Shown: one piece after another, positions 53,869-63,006 of the stretch | How the letters are laid out: each line of letters opens with the position of its first letter | How positions within the stretch are numbered: position 1 is the stretch's first letter | From: Viola odorata | Lineage: Eukaryota > Streptophyta > Magnoliopsida > Malpighiales > Violaceae | Length of the DNA: 64,000 nt | Reading direction: 5' to 3' | NCBI GenBank assembly: GCA_963691705.1 | Contig: OY829545.1 | Location: 43,573,475-43,637,474 of the forward strand | Notes under the pieces: model-generated | Database searches by the model: none | Told to the model about the DNA's origin: nothing | The model's input: only the letters and a program-made list of their open reading frames with translations | Translations under genes and position numbers: made by a program

Positions 53869-56110
53869 ATGTCTTGCGCTAGGCCTTCTGCAATTATTGA
53901 AAATCCTCTAGATCCCGAAGTCAGGAGAGCTCGTAGTGTTTTTTATTGTAATGAGGTTTTGAGGGCTAAGTTAGAGGAGAGCGGTATCACTTTTCCCACG
54001 GGATATCGCCCCTTTGTCCCATTGAAGGATACTCGGCTTACTGATGCCATGTGGGGGACGTTCCGGTTGGTTTATTTCAAGATGTTTACCTACAGGTTTC
54101 GTCTTCCGCTTCCTACTTCTCTGTTGAAACTGCTAGACCACTACGATTTCAATCCTGTTCAAATAACTCCGCCTTCCTGGTGTGGGTTTTACGCCTTTCT
54201 TCGCTCGTGTGAGATGAAGCATATTTTCGCTCCATCGCTCGATCTATTCCGCACATTTTTCACCTTGAGGTGTCATAACTGCTTAGTGGATATTACCCCA
54301 AGATGTAATGGTGCTCTTGTTCGGTTTTTCTGGCGGAATTTTCAAGGTTTCGAAGAGAACGTGGACAACTGGAAAAATGGCTTCTTCACCCTTCGCCTGC
54401 CCTCTCGGTTTTGGCGCGGTGGTTTCAACCGAAAGATTACTAGTGCCGCTTGGCGAGAACCAGATGTGTTGTCTAGTATGGATGTATCCCATGTTAACAC
54501 CTTATTAGAAATAGAAGGGCCTTTCCGCATTCGAGAATTTGCTCGGTTCAGGCCTCTGTCAGAATGTGTCGTTGGTGAGTCTTTTCTTTTATCGCCTTAT
54601 CGCTTCGACTTTCTTGTCATATTAAAATATTTTATCGGCAGGTAACGCTGAGGGTCGATCCTCCGAGGAAAGGGACATTCCTCTAAACGTGGTGCCGCTT
54701 CAGACATTACCTCCTTCTCCTCCACCCGAAGGCTCTAGTCGTCCGCCTATTCCGCCGCGAGGAAGGAGAAACAAAAACGTCGTGATACGCAACACATCTG
54801 CCCGACCTTCTCGTTTCCTTGAGAATTGGCTACCAGCTCGCGGTAAGGGTGTGGCCCCAAGTAATCCCGTACTTGAAGAGGTTGACAGTGATAGCGGAAG
54901 CATGGATACTGGTTCCGAGCTGCGTCATGCCACCTTTGCCCAACGGATGAAACTTAGGTCCAGAAAAAGTGATCCTTCAGCGGAGTCAACCGAGGATGAT
55001 AGCGAAGAGATTGCTGCCGAAACGGAGCGTCTCGTAAAAAGAGTTCGCAAAGAGAAATCTGACCCACTAGTTCCTTCCGTGGAGGAAATCAATGGGGTTC
55101 CTTCTGAGGAGGTTGACGCCTCGCACGTTACGGGTCCCTTGCCAGTGACGGAAGTTACCAAGGTGCCCTCTGCCATTCCTCCCAAGGTTAACGAGGCTTC
55201 GGCAGCGGTGGGCTCTCCCTTGGTGTCTGGCGGTCCTAGCTCCCCTATTCGCTCCTTTATTCCAGATGTGAGTTTACCAACTCCGAATCCCATCGCTCCT
55301 TCCCCACGGAAGCCTCAGCCCTTGTTTCTTTCTTCGATTTCGGGCATTGGTGATTCTGCAAAAAATTGCTCTCCTCCTTATATCGCCAATCTTTCCCCTC
55401 AAGGTCTTCAAGGCCCCATTGCTTATCAACTGGACTTGTCTTCCCTTGGTACCGACGGTCTTCGTGCTTTAGGGGTATCGGACCCGTTATCGCGAGAGGA
55501 ACCAGTGGGCCCGATAGTGGGGCAAATGTTTACTTCTTCGAAGGACAAAGAAGAGTTCTTGCGGCGTCCTCCCGACGTACGCCATTCACGTCTTCTGATT
55601 GACATGCTGGCCTGCTTCCGCGAGTTAAACTATTTTTTCGAGGATCATCGTGACAAGGTTCGGCCTTCTCTTGATTTAAAGGGAGAACTAGATGCTGCTT
55701 TAGGGAAGGTAAAGGAGTTGTCGCAGCTTCAAGAGCGGACCCGGGCGGAGTTGGACGACTGTCGCGCTGAGCTTGCTCGAGAAAGATCAAAAGGGAAGGC
55801 TAAGATAGACCTTCTGGAGGCGGAATTGGTGGTAACTGACAGAAAGAATATCTTCCTTCGCGAAGAGATAGCATCTCGTGATGCGGATTTAGCCAAAGTG
55901 CCTTCAAAGATATCCTGGTGGAAGAACAAGACCATGGATATTTGTATTGCTGAATTTATGAGTCTCTATCGCCAGGGAACTGTTGACTCATCAGTGCTGA
56001 CCGATTACGCTTCCAAGAGACTGAAGGATTTGGGCGAAGGTGAGAGAGATCTTCCTTCTTCTGGAGAGAAGCGGAGGAATGGTGATCGCGATGCTCGCGA
56101 GGGCCCATGA
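53869..56110 (+). CDS. Antisense gene 'c' of Tat element B (724 aa, Transposase_28-like, two exons)
   Basis: Exon 1 is 53869-54574 (706 nt) and exon 2 is 54642-56110. The 67-bp intron has a GTGAGT donor and GGCAG acceptor, and the joined frame is open. Residues about 60-220 form a compact Trp/Phe/Cys-rich domain (VYFKMFTYRFRLP, YAFLRSCEMK, FFWRNFQGFEENVDNW) like the plant family Pfam calls Transposase_28. The middle is Pro/Ser-rich and acidic. FLSSISGIGDSAKNC near residue 465 is a conserved block shared with copy A. Residues about 584-655 form a coiled coil (LQERTRAELDDCRAELARE). No transposase-type acidic triad is evident, and despite the family name no activity is established. The ATG at 53869 is preferred over an in-frame ATG at 53746 because the upstream part looks like leader sequence. 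It is a paralogue of gene d. Confidence 0.72.
54575..54641 (+). other. Intron of antisense gene 'c'
   Basis: 67 bp, GTGAGT...CGGCAG, phase 1. It lies at the same structural place, right after the N-terminal domain, as intron 1 of gene d (also phase 1). Confidence 0.78.
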
Positions 56111-56552
56111 TTAATCGAGGTTGCTCCCTTTAGAAGATTTTCCGCTTATTTGCTTCTTTGTCTTGTAATAACGCCTTGTTGTGCGACAATACTTGTATTT
56201 GATTGCTATTTGATTTTTATTTTGCCTTTCCGCGTTAACCCAACGCTATTCTTTTTAATCAATGCCATCTTGCGTTATCTCCTTTCATGTGATATCGCTC
56301 TTGTTTTTCCCCAGAGATAGTACCTTCTTTTCAGAGCATTTAATGCTTGCTATCCTTTCCTTAGAAAAGTCGTGATTGTGCAGGCACACGTGTCTATTTC
56401 TTCCAGCGCCACGGGCTAGCGTGCTTGAGAACTTTGCCTAAATCGAGGCGTTGTAGTGCTTTTCTAGGATTGCACTCATTACTTGAGTCTGTTCCTTATG
56501 CCGCTTCCACGCAACGACTACGGCATTCGTCGTTTCGTTTGACCATTAGGGT
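56111..56552. other. Intergenic region between antisense genes 'c' and 'd'
   Basis: No gene is seen. GCGTTATCTCC and GATATCGCTC lie at about 56271-56298, and TTTTCAGAGCATTTAATGCT near 56330, which is also present in copy A near 22935. It ends at the TATA box of gene d. Confidence 0.6.
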
Positions 56553-56559
56553 TATAAAA
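56553..56559 (+). promoter_or_regulatory. TATA box of antisense gene 'd'
   Basis: TATAAAA in GGTTATAAAACCC, 176 bp before the ATG at 56729, conserved in copy A (23159-23165). Confidence 0.72.
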
Positions 56560-56728
56560 CCCAATATTTATTCTTTTCACTTTTCTTTTATCATCCCGCT
56601 TTCTCATATTTTCTTTTAGCCGTCTTATTTTCTCCCCACTATTCAAGGCTCTTTGAAGTGCTTTTCTCTGAAGGTATTTCCTTTCTCCTCCATCGTCTTC
56701 TTCAACTTTTAATTCTTTAAATTCTGCC

Positions 56729-59089
56729 ATGGCTAAGACTCGCCGTACTGAGTCGAAATCTACCGATGAGAAAAGGATGGATATTACGTCTAGTGTTATC
56801 ACATCTGAGGCCACTCTTCGTGAGCATTTGGCCGCCCAAAATGCTGATATTCTTGATGATTATAAAACCACTGTTGCCCCTGAGTCACTACGTCTGAACA
56901 GCATTTTGACGGGCAATCGTAGGGTCATGTATGCGCAAATGTTCCTTTATGGCTTTCGGCTTCCCATTGACTCTTTTGTCAAAGAATTGCTTGTTGCCGG
57001 CGATCTGACTCCGGCCCAACTATCCCCAAATGCATATTGTTGTGTTTATGCTTTTTTGGAACTTTGCAAATACAAAGGGATTACTTCCCCTTCCCTTCTA
57101 CTGCTTAAATCTCTTTTTAAGCTGATGAAATGTCGGGGGGTGATAACGATATCGCCCCGTTTTGATGATGACTCTCTGAAGTCTTTTACTTGGAAACTCC
57201 TCCATATCGAGTCTTCCGTTGATGGCTGGAAAAAGGAGTTTTTTGTGATAGATCTTCCTGGAGATCTTGGTTCCTGGTGGCGATCTGATTTTAATCAAAA
57301 CGTGGATGACAACGTCTGGAGCCGACCAGGGACCCTTCCGAAACGTGAGCAAGACTGGTTAAACACATTGCTCAAACTGGAAATCAGTGTTCACATTCGT
57401 CAAGTGGCTTGTAGAATGGACATTCGATCTTGTGTTAAACGTGAGTGTCGCGTCACTCCTTTCTTTGTTATCGCTGATACTAATGCTGACGCTATTTTGT
57501 GCTTTCGCAGCGACGGATCCCAATTATAAACCTGAGAGCGTAAGGAGACGCTTGAAAAGGGCTCAAGAGCGAGAAGAAAAGGAGAGAGCTACTTCCACGG
57601 AAGCGACTGACAATCCTACCGATCTTCTGGCTACTTCCGCTACTCTTGTTCAAGTTTCCTCTTCTTCGGTCGGTGTGAGGGATTCTGACATTCCTTCAGG
57701 CGTTCCCCTTGTGACCATCGTTGCTCCTCCTGCCCAACCTTCTTCTTCTTCTAAGGCTCCTAAGGCCATTGCCAAGGGAAAAAAGAAGAGAAAAACGAGA
57801 AGTGTCGCCGCTCTTACACCTTCTCCAGACGCGGCAGGCTCTTCAGAAGCACCTCTTCCCCACACTGATATAGTAAGGGTGCCTTTTAGCCATGATATGC
57901 TATATTTCGACGTCTGTCGTCGTTCGATTTCTCTTTTCTATATTTCATATTGCGTTCTTGGCAGGACACTACCGTTGTCGCTACCTCCGTTCCTCCCTCA
58001 GGTGATATGAATATAAGATACGTGCTGACTGGCTCCAAGAAGAGACAGCGGCCGAAAGATGAGGGCAGAAATCCATCTTCCTCTACCACCGGGATGGGGA
58101 ACAGGCCTGCGGACGGGTTTGACTCTACGGTTGTTCCCCAGGGAGGGAATCAGTCAGAATTTTTGGAGAACTTGGGCACAGACGATACCTTCGGGGTTTC
58201 GCCCAATTCCTTCGGCGGTCCTGCTCACGCATATTCCTCTAATCCGGGGTATCAAGAGGTCTTGCAGGATCTTTCAGGCTATCAGCCCCATGGCGCTTAT
58301 CTTGCTCCAGGGGGTTCGTCCACCCAGGTTCACCCTCCTTCTCCTCTGGCGTTTGCTCCTTCGAGCATTCCTCTGCGGGATCGTTATGGCGAAGGAGGTA
58401 CCACATTCAACTTTATGGCGGATCTTAGTCCGATAGGTGGGGTTAGCTCTGTAACCCATCAAGTTGGACTGTATGATTTCCGTAACACCGGCTTGGCGGC
58501 ATTGGGGGGTGATGGCTCAGATGAAGTTTTGGCTTTATTGGCTTCCCAGGTATTGGCATCTGCGGCCGAACGTGACACTTTTCTTTCTAAAGGCGAGTTT
58601 GATAGGGAGAACTCCTTGCGCACTAACCTTTTCACTAATTTGATGAAATTCCATTACTGGGCAGAGGAGGCGCGACGTCAGGCTGCCTCTCTTTCCTCTG
58701 CTTTGGAAGAATTAGCGCGAGAGCAGAATGAGAAGAAAAAGTTGCTGGAGGAGCGTACAAACTTATTACTGGCTCATCAGAAGCAGAAAGAAGAGCAGTC
58801 GGCCGCCTTGGCAGCGGAGAGGGCCAAAGTTACTGCCTTGGAGAATGAGAAGTCATCCCTGGCCAAGGAGAAAGCTGCCCTGGAGGAAGAGTCGGCTGAT
58901 AGGAGCCTGTGGCATGTCGAGCAGACTGCCTCTATTTTGGTCGCTTGCTTTGAGGAAGCCCATGGGGTCGACGCATACAAACTCGATGAGGTCACTGCCG
59001 CTTTCAAACGAAGATCTGGCCACCTTAATGAGGAGGGCTTTCGCCAAGCCAAGACGGCAGGCTGGAAACGGAGGCACCCCGAAGGTTGA
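56729..59089 (+). CDS. Antisense gene 'd' of Tat element B (732 aa, Transposase_28-like, three exons)
   Basis: The exons are 56729-57440, 57511-57872 and 57965-59089. Both introns have GT donors and AG acceptors and the summed coding length is an open multiple of three. Residues about 60-235 form the N-terminal domain (RVMYAQMFLYGFRLP, YCCVYAFLELCKYKGI, TWKLLHIESSVDGW), clearly related to that of gene c. Exon 2 is Ser/Thr/Pro-rich with a basic KGKKKRKTRS near residue 326, a plausible nuclear signal. Exon 3 begins with another basic GSKKRQRPKD, has a Gly/Ser/Pro-rich part, and ends in a coiled coil (about 600-672) followed by a conserved tail (GFRQAKTAGWKRR). Homologues in copies A and C are broken. 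It is convergent with pol. Role unknown. The basic motifs and coiled coil suggest a nuclear multimeric protein. Confidence 0.78.
57441..57510 (+). other. Intron 1 of antisense gene 'd'
   Basis: 70 bp, GTGAGT...TCGCAG, phase 1. The homologous introns in copies A (24051-24120) and C (about 54-122) have the same length within one or two bases. Confidence 0.8.
57873..57964 (+). other. Intron 2 of antisense gene 'd'
   Basis: 92 bp, GTAAGG...TGGCAG, phase 0, with homologous introns in copies A (24489-24589) and C (about 440-545). Confidence 0.78.
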
Positions 59090-59645
59090 CATGCTTCGAG
59101 GCTTTATAGCTCTTTCCTTAGTGATCAAGCGTCACTAGATTTTTGTTTATTATTTTGACCACCGAAGTCTGTACTTTGTAGCCCCCTTTAACATTTCGAT
59201 ATGGTCAAGCCACTTTTATTGCTGACTTTCCTTTATTTAGTTGCTTCCTCGCAAACCCTTTTGGCGTCATCTTCACTACGTTTTCCCAATCCGCTTACTT
59301 ATCCGAACAGATCCTTAGCGCTACCACCAAATTACAGAATTTGGTATTGGGTTAACTTTCTTGGTAAGACTAGCGATAGATCAGCTGACGAGATCCTCGC
59401 TCCTTCCACTGCCCGAAAAGTATTCTGCGCATTCTCAACTGTAAATCATCAGTAACAAAAACACATTACGAGGGATAGTAATTACCCGTAGGAGCCTTTT
59501 CGCTGCCATCATAGGGCGTTACCCTGGAACCCGCGAGAATCGCTTTCGCTATCAGCTCCATACTTCACCAGGGATTACACATCTGGTTACTAGCCGGGAT
59601 TTCACGATTCTCCGCGTTTCCCTAATTTCACGATCGGCCCTTAAA
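59090..59645. other. Spacer between antisense gene 'd' and repeat array (element B)
   Basis: No convincing gene. It contains the block conserved in all copies just before the array (about 59545-59615: CTTCACCAGGGATTACACATC, GGGATTTCACGATTC) and an AGCGATAGAT word at 59379. Confidence 0.6.
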
Positions 59646-60082
59646 GTGCCTCGTCTTAGTGAGCTGTCGGATCGGGACGGCTATCACAAGGCTAGGGAAT
59701 TTTCACTTTTGGGCATTGCCCTCGCGTCTAGAACTGTGTCCTTACTTAATGGCTTAGCCATAGTAGCCCAGCCGTTAAGATAGGATTCTTGTTTCTAGAA
59801 CGGAGTTTCTATTTCTTTGGGGCGTGCCTCATCTTGTTGGGCCATCTCCACGAGAACGGTTAGTACAAGAAAATGACTTTTCACTCCCAAAGATACCGGG
59901 TGGTGCCCTCACTTAATGAGCCATCTGATCAAGATCGGTCATCACAAGGATAGGACTTTTCACCCCCGGGGGCGTCCAGGATCTTTCAATCCGACGCTAA
60001 TTCAAGGTATGGTGGGTAGTGCCCTCACTTAATGGGCCATCTGATCAAGACCGGCCATCACAAGGATAGGACTTTTCACTTT
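59646..60082. repeat. Tandem-repeat array of Tat element B (five units)
   Basis: Units start at 59646, 59736, 59824, 59903 and 60019 (spacing 90, 88, 79, 116) with cores GTGCC...CTTAGTGAG and CACAAGGATAGGACTTTTCAC. The array is more diverged than in C but has the same order as in A. It lies exactly where the antisense gene transcripts and the pol transcript would meet. Confidence 0.87.
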
Positions 60083-60196
60083 CCCAAAATACCCCCTTTT
60101 TTATCTGCACAAAGACAACCACAAACTTCCACGAAAGCTCTCTCATCGAGCGTTAGTCATGGTTAGGGTTGACATAAATCAAAGGTGCAGATAAAA

Positions 60197-61647
60197 TCAA
60201 ATTCTAGAGTAATATAACTTCAAGCGAGCGATATTCCAAGAGTTGGATAAGGGTGTACCATCGAGAGTCTCCAGATGATAGGCTCCTTTCCCGACAACGT
60301 GGGTGACGCGATATGGTCCATCCCAGTTTGGACTGAGTTTTCCCATACGTTGCCCTGCCGCTCGCTTGTCTCTGAGCACCAGGTCACCGGGTTTCAGCAA
60401 CCATTCTTTGACGCGCCTGTTATGATAACGGGCCATCTTTCGTTTGTAATGCTGCATTTTCAGAAGGATTTCCTCTCGGACTTCTGGTAACGCGTCTAGG
60501 TTAGCTCGTAACCTTTCCTCATTTAGTTCCTCCCGAAAGTGAGCTACCCGTAGGCTCATGGTTTTAATTTCCACCGGTGTAACGGCTTCGGTCCCGAAGG
60601 CCAACGCGGAAGGTGTTTCTCCGGTGGTGGTCTTAACGGTCATGCGATATGCCCACATCACGTATGGTAGCTCATCAGCCCATTTCTTTTTAGACCCCTC
60701 TAGGTTTTTCTTGATGCCGCTAAGGACGCTCCGATTGGTTACTTCCGCCTGTCCATTAGTTTGCGGATGAGCCACGGAGGAAAAGCGTTGCTCGATTCCA
60801 AATTCTGAGCACTGGTGAACTGCGTTCCGTTATCGCTAACAAGGACATGAGGTACGCCAAACCTCATGATAACTTGATGTTTCAAAAAATGCCAAGTTTT
60901 TTCTGCCGTGATTGTGGCGACCGCTTCAGCTTCCGCCCACTTAGTGAAATAGTCTACCGCCACTATCACAAATTTCAGTTGAGACCTTGCATTTGGGAAT
61001 GGGCCTAGGATATCGATCCCCCATTTAGCAAAAGGACAAGGGGCGATAATTTCAGATATTTCAGTGGCAGGCCGCCGAGGAATCTTGGCAAACTCCTGGC
61101 ACTTAGGGCAGGTTTGCACATAGTTGTGGCAATCTCTTCGGATGGTGGTCCAGTAGAATCCGGATCGAAAGACCTGTGCTGCCAGGGTACCGCCTGACAC
61201 GTGCATACCACATACCCCTTCATGAATTTCGCGCAAGGTGTGAAGGCCCTCTTGTTCAGTTATACATTTGGCGGCAGGGTGGGAAAAACACCTTCGAATC
61301 AGGTCCCCGTCATAGTATGTACAACGTGCTGCCTGTCTCAATACCTTCTTCTTTTCAGCGGTATCCTCAGGCAGTTCCTCGTGTTTCAAGAATTTGATTA
61401 CGGGAATTCGCCAGTCGCTTTCGCGCTCCTCCACACATAAAGATGCTTGCTCTTCCATGAAGGATGGTACCGATAACTCTCGATAGTATACACCTTTGGG
61501 TATGGACGCTTCCGGATTCGCGGCCATTTTGGCTAGATTGTCAGCTTCAGCGTTTTCCTCCCTGGGGATATGCTCGAAGCTGACCTGCATGCCTTCTTTC
61601 TTTATTTCCAACAATTCTCGCTTTACTTTGGCGAGATATTGAATCAT
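60197..61647 (-). pseudogene. Tat element B pol: end of second RNase H and integrase
   Basis: From 61647 on minus: HIPREENAEADNLAKMA (end of the second RNase H), a linker with SWRIPVIKF-like words, the zinc region HPAAKCITEQEG...CPKCQEFAKIPRR, then the integrase core with WGIDILGPFPNARS near 61020 and LVSDNGTQFTS near 60845. A deletion of about 20-25 bp with frameshift occurs near 60800-60815, after which HPQTNGQAEVTNRS (60770) and the C-terminal module (GPYRVTHVVGKGAYHLETLDG) run open to the stop at 60197-60199. The D-D-E residues are present but split over two frames, so no functional integrase is made. Confidence 0.85.
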
Positions 61648-61656
61648 AATGGGTTC

Positions 61657-63006
61657 TCAGGCCTGAGAATGCCCCAAGACCTGGTCAATTATCAACTTGG
61701 AATCACCACAGATTTTTAGACGCAGGTCTCCTGTTCTTCCAGTATCGTGCCTCCCTTTAGAGGAAAATCCTTTCCCTATTCTGAGCCCGGCTAGCAACGC
61801 CTCGTACTCTGCCACGTTATTAGATAACGGCTGTAGGATTCGAATGACGTATCGTATTTGCATATCATGCGGCCCATTTATAAAAATTCCAGCTCTAGCC
61901 AGCTCTTGGTTTTTAGCTCCATCCACATGGACGATCCAGAGGTCCGTGTAGGTTTTCGGGAACGGGAGATCCATGTCGCCCCATTCCGCTTCAGGTACAC
62001 CGTCCAAAGGATCCTCTGTAAAGGTACATTCCGCTATGAAATCGGCCAGGATCTGGGCTTTTACGGACGGTCGCGACTGATACCTCAATCCATACTGTTC
62101 TAGTTCAAGCGCCCAAATCAACATTCTTCCGGAAGATTCAGGCTTTCGAAATATTCTTTTCAGAGGTTGGTCTGTGAGTACGATAACGGAATAAGACTGA
62201 AAATACCGATCCATTTTGCGGGTGGCTTGTATCAGAGCGAACGCTGTCTTTTCAATTCGGGCATATCGCAACTCCGCATCCTTCAGGACGTGGCTCACAA
62301 AATAGACCGGGCGATGAGAATGGTTATCGTCGCGAACGAGGACGACACTGACCACTTCATCCGCGGCGCCAAGATACAAATATAAAGTATCGCCTACTTC
62401 AGGTCTCGTCAATAATAAATCAGACGATAGGTAATCTTTTAGGCCGATAAATGCTTCCTCACATTCCGGGGTCCACCCAAACGAGGCTTTCTTGCGTATG
62501 ACTTTGAAAAAAGGGGGACACTTTTCTCCTTGCTTGGAAATGAATCGCCCAAGGGCAATGACTCGCCCTGTTAGACTTTGCACCTCTTTAATGGTTCTTG
62601 GCGATATCATGTCCTGTATGGTCTTAACCTTTGAGGGGTTAGGCAGGATGCCTTTTTGGCTGACCACGTAGCCCAAGAATTTTCCTGTTTGAAATGCAAA
62701 CATGCATTTTTGGGGATTTAACTTCATGCGATACCTTTTCATCACGTCAAAGACTTCCTTTAAGTCTCGTAGGTGATCTTGAAAGCTTGCGCTCTTTACC
62801 AAAATATCATCAACGTATGCTTCCATATTCCTCCCTATTTGCTCTTCGAATATCTTATTGGCCATACGTTGGAACGTAGCCCCGGCGTTCTTCAGCCCGA
62901 ACGGCATCGCCGTATAACAGTAGGTGGCCTTTGGAGTGAGAAACGCAGTCTTTTCTTCATCTTCTCGGGCCATGGGAATCTGATGATATCCAGAGTTGGC
63001 GTCCAA
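61657..63006 (-). pseudogene. Tat element B pol: RT, first RNase H and start of second RNase H
   Basis: Open for 449 codons on minus. RT continues with LDANSGYHQIPM, MPFGLKNAGATFQRM and the catalytic YVDD near 62810. The connection and first RNase H follow (YLYLGAADEVVSVVLV, RYARIEKTAFALI, VLTDQPL). The second, acquired RNase H follows (IVHVDGAKNQELARAGIF, NNVAEYEALLAGL, KICGDSKLIIDQVLG). Two RNase H domains are a hallmark of the Tat lineage; in the first, the family-typical D-to-A change in the initial catalytic position is visible (LGAAD). The stretch ends at TGA 61655-61657, where copy C has Arg (CGA-to-TGA is likely). Confidence 0.86.

Noticed and set aside
59201..59455. Plus-strand 84-codon frame starting with a signal-peptide-like hydrophobic stretch in the Tat B spacer
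   Set aside because: No homologous frame is preserved in the spacers of copies A and C, and there is no promoter or family signal. Chance hydrophobic N-terminus.
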